A model generated the notes under the pieces. That model had not been told where the DNA came from and did no database searches. It saw only the letters and a list, made by a program, of their open reading frames with translations. 64,000 nt of DNA from Stomatobaculum sp. (GTDB lineage: Bacteria > Bacillota_A > Clostridia > Lachnospirales > Lachnospiraceae). Position 1 is the first letter of the stretch. Every line of letters begins with the position of its first letter. The translations under genes and the position numbers were made by a program. This document shows positions 1 through 7,775 of the stretch, piece by piece. The stretch spans positions 20,562 to 84,561 of the forward strand of contig JAFSYO010000180.1 in assembly GCA_017449925.1 (NCBI GenBank), given 5' to 3'.

Positions 1-120
1 GACGACTGCCATGTCATGGTAGGTCGCGCTGTTGATCACCAGGATCCCCAGGATGTTCAGCAGAGCTACCGAGACAAACAGCCGGAGGGAAAAGGATTTG
101 TAATGATATGGAAGTACCAT
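1..120 (-). CDS. rodA: RodA, SEDS-family peptidoglycan polymerase, first 40 codons (cut by window edge)
   Basis: Only the N-terminus is present. It starts at an ATG whose first base is 120, with an AGGAGA ribosome binding site 5 nt upstream. The 40 residues contain a basic stretch followed by a first membrane helix with the motif LNILGILVINSA. That pattern is typical of the start of RodA/FtsW/SpoVE proteins, where helix 1 ends in a G-x-x-x-x-x-SA motif. It directly follows the gene for PBP2, the transpeptidase that RodA partners with in lateral wall synthesis, which favours RodA over FtsW. Family knowledge: SEDS proteins polymerise lipid II glycan strands in the membrane. The call rests on a short fragment plus context, so the family is likely and the exact paralogue is inferred. 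Confidence 0.72.
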   Translation of the reverse strand, partial: MVLPYHYKSFSLRLFVSVALLNILGILVINSATYHDMAVV

Positions 121-151
121 TCTAATCTCCTGTCCACATACTTGATTCTAC

Positions 152-157
152 ATTATA
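152..157 (-). promoter_or_regulatory. Possible -10 box for rodA
   Basis: The AT-rich 125-nt gap between the mrdA stop and rodA carries a perfect TATAAT on the minus strand about 31 nt before the rodA start. The -35 position (17 nt further upstream) reads GAAATA, a poor match, so this is a weak candidate. Read-through from mrdA is also plausible. Nothing else stands out in this gap. Confidence 0.35.
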
Positions 158-245
158 TCCGTACAAAATTCCAGTATTTCGCACAAAACCTAAGAAAATT
201 TCATGCAAAATTTACAAATTTGTTCCACACGAAAGCATCCGGAAA

Positions 246-3137
246 TCAGTCCGCGATCTTGACCTCACTGGCGCTCTTCGCTCCGGTGTTGAGGACATAA
301 TCCAGGCTTGTATAACCGAAGCACAGACGGTAGACATCCTTGGAGACGGAAGCCGCATTGGTGGAGGTGTATCCGTAGGGGATATTGATCGTCACCGCGA
401 TCTGCGGGTTCTCATAGGGCCCGAAGGAAATAAAGAAAGCGTGGTTCGCACGGGTCCTGGACTCCTGGGCCGTACCGGTCTTGCCGGCGATATTGACTTC
501 GAGGTCCGTAAAAAGACGGCGCGCGGAGCCGTACTGCACCACCTCGCGCATTCCCTGCTGGACTGCGTTCCAGGTGCTGCTGCTGATATTGATCCTGTCG
601 GAGATGTTCGGCTCGATGGTGCGGAGCGGCTGTCCCTGCCAGTCAGTGACCCTGTCCAGAATGGAAAGCTGGAACACGGTTCCCCGGTTGGCGATGGTCG
701 TCACGTACCTTGAAAGCTGAATATTGGCGTAGGAGTTGGTGCCCTGGCCGATGGCGGACTGCTCCGGGCTGATGGTGGACATCATCGGTTCATTTTCGAC
801 GATCTCCACGCCGGATTTTCTGTCCAGGCCGAACATGGCTGCGTATTTCCGGATCCTCTGAAGACCAAGCTCTGTGTCGTACACCCCTTCCTTCGAGGTG
901 GCAAGCCGGTGTCCGAGTTCAGCAAAGAAGAAGTTGCAGGAATTCCGGATTCCTTCCACGACATTCTCAGGCCCATGGAATCCGGGATAGATCCAGCATC
1001 TCATGGGCGGCGTGATCAGATCGTAGACGCCGGTACAGCTAATCTGGTCATACAGGTCCACGACCTGTTCTTCCAGCGAGGCGACGGCGATGATCGGCTT
1101 GAAGGTGGAGCCAGGCGCCTTTTTGGCCTGAGTCGCATTGTTGTAGAAGGGCAGGGACTGGTCCGCCGCCATCCGGTTGTAATACTCCACGTCCATAGTA
1201 TTGGTGAGCCGGTTGTTGTCGTAACCCGGGTAGGAAACCAGGGCCTTGACTTTACCAGTGTGGATATCCGTCACGACGCAGCCTGCAGTGCAGGGATCCA
1301 GGGCCAGCTGCGCCGGAGTGATCTTGATCTCAGAGACCTGGCGGACCAGGAAACTGTATGCGTAGTCGCTGCCGTTGCTCCGAAGCATCTGAACTTCATT
1401 CTCATTCCACTCCAGGACTCCCTGGTCATAGAGGGCAATACAAAGCTCTTTCCCCAGGACGATGTTCCTGCGGATCATATACCGGCAAAGAAGTTTTTCA
1501 AATTCTTTGTCGGAAGCCAGCCGTTCCATGGCGTCTTCGATCAGGCAGCTGTAAATATCGTCCGCGTTGGAATACTTGCTCTTTGTGGTCAGGACAGTGG
1601 TGTCGATCCAGCTGTCGGCTATTCCGTCGTACAGGAACTCCCGTAGACTGATGGAATCCGCTTTCCAGCGGGTGTAGTACTCCTTGGAGATGTCGATATC
1701 AGCCGCGCGGATCACTCCCACACTGTCCGAGGAAAGCAGTGTGAAGAGGTAGTACATGAAAGCCTGCTGGTCGTCCTCCAGTTCGGAAATGGTCCTGGCA
1801 TACGGATCCATCAGCTCTCTTCTCATTTCATCGATGGAGAGGTCCCTGTAGGAATCGATCTTCCGGGCGATCTCCTGTTCCGTCTCGCTGGCCTCTGCCG
1901 ACCGCATGTGGGGCACGGAGAGCACGTTGTTGCCAATCAGCTGATAATAGGCGTCTTTGATGGGGATCAGGCGGTCCGTGGAGTCCGTTCCCTCTGTGTT
2001 CGGTTCGTCCTCGTTCACAAGCTTCGCAGCCAGCACACCTGCCAGATGCTGTTCCAGCAGCGTATAGATACCCACCTGGAGATCCCGGTCGATGGAAAGA
2101 TACACGTCGTTTCCTGCCACCGGCGCCGTTTCGCTCTTTACCTCCATGATATGTCCCACGTTGTCCACATAGATGCTGCGGGAGCCCTTTTTCCCGTGGA
2201 GGTCCGATTCCATGTATTCTTCGATGCCGGTGCGGCCCACGATGTCATTCAGGGAATAATCACTGGACAACTCCTGGAGCCTGGCAAGCTGATCCTCCTG
2301 CACCCGGCCCACATATCCGATGATATGGGAGAAGGGTACGCTGTCGTTGTAGACTCGTTCTGTGGTCTGTTCACAGCTCACGCCAAGAAGCTCCGCCTGG
2401 TTCTCCAGGATCTCGGAGCGGGTAAGTTCCTGCACGTTGTTGACCACCGTGGTGCTTTCATACCGCTGGAAGGACGTAAGGCCCATGGTGTAGCGGATGT
2501 TGACGAGCTCCACTTTTTCCAGGGGAGTCAGCACCAGCGGACTTCCGTCTTCGTTTTTCAGCCTGTCCAGTCCGTAGTATTTGATGCGGCGGCTGATCAG
2601 TTCCTCCGCCGTGATGTCGGCAGGATAGTTGCCGGTGGGTCCGGTGAGGTCCTCTACTCTTCTCAGGCCGTAGAGGTCGCGGAGAAAACGCTTCCTCGCT
2701 TCTTCGCTCACACTGGTGAAACAGTATCTGCCGCTCTCATCCAGCCCGATCTCCAGACGGCCCACGACAGTCTCCCCGGGGGTGTTCAGGATCTTTACCA
2801 GGCGGTAGAGCATGGCATTCCTCTCGTTGACGTTCTTGTAGTCACCGGTGTCCTGCACCGTGACATTGTAGGAAAGACGATTGTAGGCCAGCAGTTTCCC
2901 GTTGCAGTCAAAGATGTTTCCCCTGGTGGCGGGGGAAGTCACGGTCTTTTCCGTCTTTTGGATGTAGTCGTTCAGGTAGGTCTCGCCGTCCAGGATCTGA
3001 AGGTGATACAGGCGTAACACCAGTGTGATGAGCAGCAGCGCGTATCCTGTTCCCAGCAGAAAAAGCCGGGAGGCTCTCAGCCTGCCGCCCAGCTCTTTTG
3101 ACAGTTCCTTCAGGTTGTTCAGAAAATCTTTCAGCAA
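246..3137 (-). CDS. mrdA: Penicillin-binding protein 2, class B transpeptidase of cell elongation
   Basis: Class B PBP that cross-links peptidoglycan outside the membrane with RodA and MreBCD. After a short cytoplasmic part comes one membrane helix (LFLLGTGYALLLITLVLRLY), then the dimerisation domain and the transpeptidase domain with all three catalytic motifs: STFK in KAPGSTFKPI, SCN in RNSCNFFF, and KTG in AGKTGTAQ. At about 963 residues it is far longer than the 600-700 of typical PBP2. The excess is a roughly 240-residue acidic insertion between YLSIDRDLQ and CVVTDIHTGKVKALVSYPG. I chose the TTG at 3137, with GAGGG 8 nt upstream. The frame stays open to a GTG at 3200, but that start lacks a ribosome binding site and would overlap mreD by 52 nt. 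The TTG start lies 11 nt beyond the mreD stop. Confidence 0.95.
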   Translation of the reverse strand: MLKDFLNNLKELSKELGGRLRASRLFLLGTGYALLLITLVLRLYHLQILDGETYLNDYIQKTEKTVTSPATRGNIFDCNGKLLAYNRLSYNVTVQDTGDYKNVNERNAMLYRLVKILNTPGETVVGRLEIGLDESGRYCFTSVSEEARKRFLRDLYGLRRVEDLTGPTGNYPADITAEELISRRIKYYGLDRLKNEDGSPLVLTPLEKVELVNIRYTMGLTSFQRYESTTVVNNVQELTRSEILENQAELLGVSCEQTTERVYNDSVPFSHIIGYVGRVQEDQLARLQELSSDYSLNDIVGRTGIEEYMESDLHGKKGSRSIYVDNVGHIMEVKSETAPVAGNDVYLSIDRDLQVGIYTLLEQHLAGVLAAKLVNEDEPNTEGTDSTDRLIPIKDAYYQLIGNNVLSVPHMRSAEASETEQEIARKIDSYRDLSIDEMRRELMDPYARTISELEDDQQAFMYYLFTLLSSDSVGVIRAADIDISKEYYTRWKADSISLREFLYDGIADSWIDTTVLTTKSKYSNADDIYSCLIEDAMERLASDKEFEKLLCRYMIRRNIVLGKELCIALYDQGVLEWNENEVQMLRSNGSDYAYSFLVRQVSEIKITPAQLALDPCTAGCVVTDIHTGKVKALVSYPGYDNNRLTNTMDVEYYNRMAADQSLPFYNNATQAKKAPGSTFKPIIAVASLEEQVVDLYDQISCTGVYDLITPPMRCWIYPGFHGPENVVEGIRNSCNFFFAELGHRLATSKEGVYDTELGLQRIRKYAAMFGLDRKSGVEIVENEPMMSTISPEQSAIGQGTNSYANIQLSRYVTTIANRGTVFQLSILDRVTDWQGQPLRTIEPNISDRINISSSTWNAVQQGMREVVQYGSARRLFTDLEVNIAGKTGTAQESRTRANHAFFISFGPYENPQIAVTINIPYGYTSTNAASVSKDVYRLCFGYTSLDYVLNTGAKSASEVKIAD

Positions 3138-3148
3138 TCCGTTGACCC

Positions 3149-3661
3149 TCAGTTCACTGCGTGTTTTTCGTCCAGGATCTCCAGTTTCCGGTTGTACCAC
3201 AGGAAGAAGCGGTAGATGAGAAGTGTAAACAGCAGTGTGATAATGATCTCAGGGATGACGATATCTCCCAGATAGAAAAGAAGATGCGTCTTTCCCCGGA
3301 TCAGGAAACGAAATACGTAGATATAGAGATTGTAGAGAAGTTCATTCAGCGCGCACAGAAAAAGAGGCAGCGTGATGTAATTCTCGTAGTAGTATCTGGA
3401 AAGCCTGCCGTTCATGAATCCGATCCACATGAAGAACAGGGAAAAGAAGCCGAAGGCGCCCGAATAGAACAGATCCATCAAAAGACCTGCCATAAAGCCG
3501 TAGATCAGCCCGGCCCTGGAGCCATAGATGAAACCGTAGGAAAAGGTCAGGATCAGAACAAGGTTCGGAGCAGCGGAAAGGAAGGGAATGAAAGGAAAAA
3601 CACAGCTCTGAAGCGCAAAGAAGATCATAAGAAAAGCTACGTTGGCAATCGTTCTTCTCAT
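3149..3661 (-). CDS. mreD: Rod shape-determining membrane protein MreD
   Basis: A 170-residue protein that is almost entirely hydrophobic, with about five or six membrane helices and a short basic C-terminus. This is the size and profile of MreD, the integral membrane subunit of the elongation complex. It includes the family-typical stretch of helices with NLVLILTFSYGFIYGSRAGLIYG, where a hydrophobic helix is followed by G-rich turns. Its ATG overlaps the mreC stop as ATGA, so the two are translationally coupled. mrdA follows directly. MreD sequences are poorly conserved, so position between mreC and mrdA carries much of the weight. Confidence 0.9.
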   Translation of the reverse strand: MRRTIANVAFLMIFFALQSCVFPFIPFLSAAPNLVLILTFSYGFIYGSRAGLIYGFMAGLLMDLFYSGAFGFFSLFFMWIGFMNGRLSRYYYENYITLPLFLCALNELLYNLYIYVFRFLIRGKTHLLFYLGDIVIPEIIITLLFTLLIYRFFLWYNRKLEILDEKHAVN

Positions 3662-4707
3662 GTTCCGCGCTCCACGATCACAACAGATTCGGTTTCTTCC
3701 GTTTCCGCATTATCCTGTCCGGAATCATTTCCTTCTTCGCTTCGGGAGACTTCTCTTTCCTCTTCTGTCTCCGCTTCTGTATTCTCTTCCGCTTCTGTTT
3801 CCGGTGCCGCGGTCTCGCCCGGGGCCGGAACAGTTTCGACCACACCTTCTGCCGGAGGCACCGGTTCCGGATGTTCCGTCATTTCCGACTTCAGCTCCAT
3901 TGCCACCAGGACTTCCTGCAGTGTTCCGAAATCAGCGGCGGGGATCAGGGTCCCGCTCCGGGTGAGTCTCGCTGGATCCGTCTTCAGTTCCTTGACGTAC
4001 CCGATCAGGATACCGGGAAGATATTTGGAGCTGACCGTGCTCGTCACGATCTTGTCTCCTTCGCTGATGGTGGAAGTGTCCGTGATGTCGGAGATCCTGA
4101 GTTTTCCTTCTGTGTAAAGCTGCAGGTCCCCGGAGACGATGCAGGTGTCGCCGGAACTGATCTCCATGGCGCTGACCCGGCTCACGTCGTCGATGATGGA
4201 CCGGACCGTGGCATAGTTCGCGCCTACGTCCGTCACGATCCCCACCAGTCCGCCGCCGGCCAGGACGTTCATATCAACCCGGATGCCGTCTGCGGCGCCT
4301 TTGTCGATGCGGAAGATGTGGAACCATCCGCCGGTGTCCTTGGCGATGACCCGGGCCCCGGTCATTCTGTACTGACCGTATTCCTGATTCAGCTCATACA
4401 GACGGCGCAGCCGGGCCAGTTCGAACCGGTCCGCCTGCAGTCTGGTGTTCTCCATGACGAGCTGGTCGATCTGCTCCTGAAGTTCACGTTTGTCCTCCAG
4501 GGCGCTCTTCAGCTCTTCATGGTCCTTGATGCTGTTGTACAATGATTTCCCCACCCGGTTTACGCCGGACTGTACCGGCATCAGCAGGTATCCCACTGCT
4601 GTCCTGAGGGGAGAAAGCCATTCATCACGCAATGTCGTGACGCCGATCATCACGATGCAAAGGATGCTCAGGATGATCAGGATCAGTCTGTTGTTAGATA
4701 CTTTCAC
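3658..4707 (-). CDS. mreC: Rod shape-determining protein MreC with a long acidic C-terminal tail
   Basis: MreC is a bitopic scaffold that links the cytoskeleton to the wall-synthesis enzymes. Visible parts are an N-terminal membrane helix (about residues 8-25), a coiled coil (about 60-100), and the two beta-barrel domains, with conserved stretches such as GARVIAKD and GLVGIVTDVG. The last 80 or so residues are an extremely Glu/Thr/Pro-rich tail not needed for the fold, which is unusual for the family. I chose the GTG at 4707, which overlaps the radC stop as GTGA and has AAGGAG 11 nt upstream. A GTG 12 nt earlier overlaps that ribosome binding site. mreB, which normally precedes mreC, is absent here. 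Confidence 0.93.
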   Translation of the reverse strand: MKVSNNRLILIILSILCIVMIGVTTLRDEWLSPLRTAVGYLLMPVQSGVNRVGKSLYNSIKDHEELKSALEDKRELQEQIDQLVMENTRLQADRFELARLRRLYELNQEYGQYRMTGARVIAKDTGGWFHIFRIDKGAADGIRVDMNVLAGGGLVGIVTDVGANYATVRSIIDDVSRVSAMEISSGDTCIVSGDLQLYTEGKLRISDITDTSTISEGDKIVTSTVSSKYLPGILIGYVKELKTDPARLTRSGTLIPAADFGTLQEVLVAMELKSEMTEHPEPVPPAEGVVETVPAPGETAAPETEAEENTEAETEEEREVSRSEEGNDSGQDNAETEETESVVIVERGT

Positions 4708-5393
4708 AGTATGCCCCACTCCTTGAAACTGTAGTAAGTGGTGTCGCCGATAATGATGTGGTCCGCCAAATGGATTCCGGTCAATTCGCCGGCCTGCCGC
4801 ATCTGCTCCGTCACCGCGCTGTCCTCCGCACTGGGCATGGGATCTCCGCTCGGATGGTTGTGGATCAGGATCATATGTACAGCTCCGGCGCGGAGCGCCG
4901 CGATCAGCACGTCCCGCACGGAAAATACTGAGCTGTCCACGGTCCCGCGGGAAATGACCCGCTCACCTATCCGTTTCATCCGGCTGTCAAGGAACACTGC
5001 CATCAGTTCTTCCTGCTCCAGATGCCGCATCTCCTCCATATAATACTCCGCGCAGACGGAGGAAACGGAAAAACTGATCGTATTTTCCGCCCGTTCCTTT
5101 TTCCAGATCCGTTTAGCGATCTCGCCCAGGGCGCTTAGCTGAATGGATTTTACTTCGCCGATGCCTTCGCAGGAAGCAAATTCCTCCCTGGTGTGATGCA
5201 TCAGGCCGCAAAGTCCCTGGCTCGCGCCTCCGAGTTCCAGGATCCTGGAAGAAAGTGTCAGGACGTCGCAGTTCTTCGTACCGGTCCGCAGCACCACCGC
5301 CAGAAGCTCGGCGTCCGTCAGGGCGGACACGCCGGCAGCGGCTGCTTTTTCATAAGGACGCTCATGATCGGGAAGGTCTTTCAGTCTGTTCAT
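4704..5393 (-). CDS. radC: RadC/JAB-domain protein
   Basis: A 229-residue RadC family protein. The N-terminal half (ALTDAELLAVVLRTGT and the following CEGIGEVKSIQLSA) has helix-hairpin-helix character. The C-terminal JAB metalloprotease-like domain carries the metal motif HNHPSGDPMPSAED (H-x-H with the Asp 11 residues after the second His). The biochemical role is unresolved: an early link to DNA repair was withdrawn in E. coli, while related proteins act in natural transformation. The start ATG has AAAGGAG 8 nt upstream. It is the first gene after a strong promoter and is coupled to mreC, as in other Firmicutes, where radC sits next to mreB. Confidence 0.93.
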   Translation of the reverse strand: MNRLKDLPDHERPYEKAAAAGVSALTDAELLAVVLRTGTKNCDVLTLSSRILELGGASQGLCGLMHHTREEFASCEGIGEVKSIQLSALGEIAKRIWKKERAENTISFSVSSVCAEYYMEEMRHLEQEELMAVFLDSRMKRIGERVISRGTVDSSVFSVRDVLIAALRAGAVHMILIHNHPSGDPMPSAEDSAVTEQMRQAGELTGIHLADHIIIGDTTYYSFKEWGIL

Positions 5394-5443
5394 ATCTGTT
5401 CTCCTTTCGGGGCTCTCCAGGCACCATCCCGGGAAAACAGAAG

Positions 5444-5481
5444 CACCTCACTTGGGCCGCCCTGCGGCCTTTGTTTAGGTG
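5444..5481 (-). promoter_or_regulatory. Structured 5' leader of the radC-mre transcript
   Basis: Immediately downstream of the expected transcription start the RNA can form a nested structure. The outer arms are CACCU/AGGUG (5477-5481 with 5444-5448). The inner hairpin is a perfect GGCCGC-AGG-GCGGCC (5455-5469). No U-tract follows, so this is not an intrinsic terminator. It may stabilise the 5' end or regulate translation. I do not recognise it as a known riboswitch class. Confidence 0.45.
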
Positions 5482-5488
5482 AAATAGT

Positions 5489-5517
5489 ATTATAACACTT
5501 TTTCTTCCAAATTGTAA
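5489..5517 (-). promoter_or_regulatory. Promoter for radC-mreC-mreD-mrdA
   Basis: The -35 TTACAA (5512-5517) and -10 TATAAT (5489-5494) are separated by exactly 17 nt. The -35 is embedded in a perfect 15-bp palindrome, AAATTGT-T-ACAATTT (5509-5523), a plausible operator for an unidentified dimeric regulator. Confidence 0.75.
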
Positions 5518-5529
5518 CAATTTCTTAAC

Positions 5530-5552
5530 GGTACCTGATTGTGTCAGGCACC
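5530..5552 (-). terminator. Hairpin just after ynbB, weak terminator
   Basis: A 9-bp stem with one G-U pair, GGTGCCTGA/TCAGGTACC, with a 5-nt loop, begins two bases after the ynbB stop codon. The following bases are only moderately U-rich, so termination may be partial. It separates the proB-to-ynbB run from the radC promoter. Confidence 0.5.
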
Positions 5553-5553
5553 A

Positions 5554-6849
5554 TTAAAATTCCATAAACTGAGAAGCGTCCATCATTTTCTGCAGCGCCA
5601 TGAGGATACCTGCCTTTGCGTGGACATAGGTCAGTCCTCCCTGAAAAAATGCCGTGTAGGGCGGACGCATGGGACCGTCGGCGGAAAGCTCGATGGAGGC
5701 GCCGGATACAAAGGCGCCGGCGGCCATGATGACAGGGTCGCTGTAGCCCGGCATGTCCCAGGGTTCCGGAGTGACGAAGCTGTCCACCGGGGCGGCCGCC
5801 TGAATCCCATGGCAGAAGGCTTTCAGCGCCTCCGGTGTTTTCAGGTCCACAGCCTGGATGATGTCGTGCCTCACTTCCTCCGGGCCCGGATCCACATGGA
5901 ATCCGAGGCCATGGAACAGCTGGGCCGCGAACACGGCGCCCTTTTCCGCAGAAGCCGTCACGGAGGGGGAAAGGAAAAGTCCCTGGTAAAGAAGCCGGGA
6001 AACGCCCAGAGATGCGCCGAGTTCTTTTCCCAGGCCTGGGGCTGTCAGGCGGAAAGCCGCATTTTCCACATATTCCGCTTTTCCGGCAATATATCCCCCG
6101 ATGGGCGCAAGGCCGCCGCCGGGATTTTTTATCAGGGAACCGACCAGGAGATCTGCACCCACCTCCGTGGGCTCCGTGGTCTCGACAAACTCACCGTAGC
6201 AGTTGTCCACCATGCAGATCACGTCCGGACGGATGCTCTTGATAAAACGGATCAGTTCGCCTATTTCGGCGACAGAAAAGGTCTTTCTTGCCGCGTATCC
6301 CTTGGATCGCTGGATCTCCACCAGTCTCGTCTTTTCCGTCAGGGCGTTCCTTATGGCATCGAAATCAAAGCTTCCGTCTTCCCGGAGATCCGCCTGGCGG
6401 TAAGTGACGCCGTATTCTTTGAGTGATCCCTTTGCCGGCCGGATGCCGATGACCTCGTCCAGCGTGTCATAGGGTTTCCCCACCGGAGACATGATCTCAT
6501 CCCCGGGGCGCAGGTTCCCGGAAAGCGCAATGGCCAGGGCGTGGGTCCCGCTGACCAGCTGGGACCGGACCAGGGCGTCCTCGGTGCGGAACACGGAAGC
6601 GTAGACCTGTTCCAGAGTGTCCCTTCCGATATCGTTGTAGCCGTAGCCGGTGCTCGGCATCAGATGCGCTTCGCTGACCCGGTTCTCCCGGAAGGCCTGA
6701 AGCACTTTCATCTGGTTCAGTTCCGCAATGCGGTCGATGTCGGCAAAACGGCCGCTGCACTTCTTTTCCGCCTCTTCGCCGAGACGTATGACCTTCTCCG
6801 AGATCCCGAGAGCTGCGTACTGTTGGTTCAGTTCTTCTCTAAAAGACAT
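5554..6849 (-). CDS. ynbB: Methionine gamma-lyase family PLP enzyme (YnbB, 'aluminium resistance' family)
   Basis: A 431-residue fold-type I PLP protein of the family named after aluminium resistance (Pfam Met_gamma_lyase). The N-terminus FREELNQQYAALGIS and the motif MPSTGYGYNDIGRDTLE are characteristic. The PLP-binding lysine is expected in SLIKNPGGGLAPIGGYIAG, with the cofactor-contacting Asp in VDNCYGEF. Its substrate in vivo is not established. The ATG at 6849 has GAGGA 8 nt upstream and lies inside miaA (22-nt overlap). An upstream extension of the same frame would run deep into miaA and is not used. Last gene of the proB-miaA run, a position after miaA seen in other Clostridia. Confidence 0.92.
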   Translation of the reverse strand: MSFREELNQQYAALGISEKVIRLGEEAEKKCSGRFADIDRIAELNQMKVLQAFRENRVSEAHLMPSTGYGYNDIGRDTLEQVYASVFRTEDALVRSQLVSGTHALAIALSGNLRPGDEIMSPVGKPYDTLDEVIGIRPAKGSLKEYGVTYRQADLREDGSFDFDAIRNALTEKTRLVEIQRSKGYAARKTFSVAEIGELIRFIKSIRPDVICMVDNCYGEFVETTEPTEVGADLLVGSLIKNPGGGLAPIGGYIAGKAEYVENAAFRLTAPGLGKELGASLGVSRLLYQGLFLSPSVTASAEKGAVFAAQLFHGLGFHVDPGPEEVRHDIIQAVDLKTPEALKAFCHGIQAAAPVDSFVTPEPWDMPGYSDPVIMAAGAFVSGASIELSADGPMRPPYTAFFQGGLTYVHAKAGILMALQKMMDASQFMEF

Positions 6850-7775
6850 AAACATTCCTCTGTCATCATTTCCAGTATTTGTTTTCTGTCGCCGCCGTAT
6901 TCGGAAACATTGATCCATCTGGCGTCCGGCTCCCTCCGGAACCAGGTGAGCTGCCGTTTCGCGAAGTGCCGGGTCTCTTTCTTGATCCGGTCCACCGCTT
7001 CCTCCAGAGTGGCGATCCCCTCGAGGTAATCGAAAATCTGCCGGTACCCGAGACCCTGCATGGAAACCATATCTGCAGTCGCTCCTTCGTCTCTCAGCCG
7101 TTTCACTTCCATAAGGAGACCCTGCTCCATCATCTGGTCCACCCGGAGGTCGATCCTCTGATACAGAGCGGCGCGGTCCATCGTCAGTACATAGAACAGA
7201 AAGTCGTAGGGAGATGTCCGCATCCGCTGCTCCCGGTTGTGATCGGAGATCTTTCTTCCGGTGGAGAGACAATACTCCAGCGCCCGGATCACCCGTTTCC
7301 GGTTATTCGGGTGAATGGCTTCCGCCGCTTCCGGATCCAGCTCTTTCAGTCGCTCGTGCATCCGGTCGGCACTCAGTTCCGCAGCTTCCCGCTCCAGGGT
7401 GAGACGAAGTTCTTCCGAGGAAGCATCCTCCTCGAACTGCACGTCATAGAGCACGGACTGAATGTAGAAGCCGGTCCCTCCCACCAGGACCGGCACATTT
7501 CCCCGGGAACGGATCCCGCGGATCGCCTCTTTTACCATACTGCGGAAAGTCATGACGTTGAAGGGATCCTTCGGATCCAGGACATCGATCAGATGATGGG
7601 GGATCCCGCAGGTCTCTTCCTCCGTCACTTTTGCAGTGCCGATATTCATTCCCCGGTACACCTGCATGGAATCCGCGCTGATGATCTCTCCGCCGATCCT
7701 CTTAGCCAGGGCCACGGAAAGGGCGGTCTTTCCCACCGCGGTGGGGCCGGCGATAATAATCAGTGGTTCTTTCAT
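6828..7775 (-). CDS. miaA: tRNA dimethylallyltransferase MiaA
   Basis: Transfers a dimethylallyl group from DMAPP to N6 of A37 in tRNAs that read UNN codons. The P-loop GPTAVGKT is at residues 10-17, followed by the family motifs SADSMQVYRGMNIGTAK, HHLIDVLDP and VLVGGTGFYIQ. At 315 residues the length is normal. Its ATG overlaps the mutL stop (ATGA). The product feeds MiaB, which is encoded in the same run and adds the methylthio group to the same base, so two successive steps of one modification are co-transcribed. Confidence 0.97.
   Translation of the reverse strand: MKEPLIIIAGPTAVGKTALSVALAKRIGGEIISADSMQVYRGMNIGTAKVTEEETCGIPHHLIDVLDPKDPFNVMTFRSMVKEAIRGIRSRGNVPVLVGGTGFYIQSVLYDVQFEEDASSEELRLTLEREAAELSADRMHERLKELDPEAAEAIHPNNRKRVIRALEYCLSTGRKISDHNREQRMRTSPYDFLFYVLTMDRAALYQRIDLRVDQMMEQGLLMEVKRLRDEGATADMVSMQGLGYRQIFDYLEGIATLEEAVDRIKKETRHFAKRQLTWFRREPDARWINVSEYGGDRKQILEMMTEECLCLLEKN

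Noticed and set aside
3138..3200. mrdA start at GTG 3200
   Set aside because: No ribosome binding site and a 52-nt overlap with mreD. A TTG at 3137 with GAGGG fits better, though this needs N-terminal data.
6850..7272. Upstream extension of the ynbB frame into miaA
   Set aside because: The extension is Arg/Gly/Pro/Asp-rich shadow sequence of miaA. The ATG at 6849 has a good ribosome binding site and gives normal family length.
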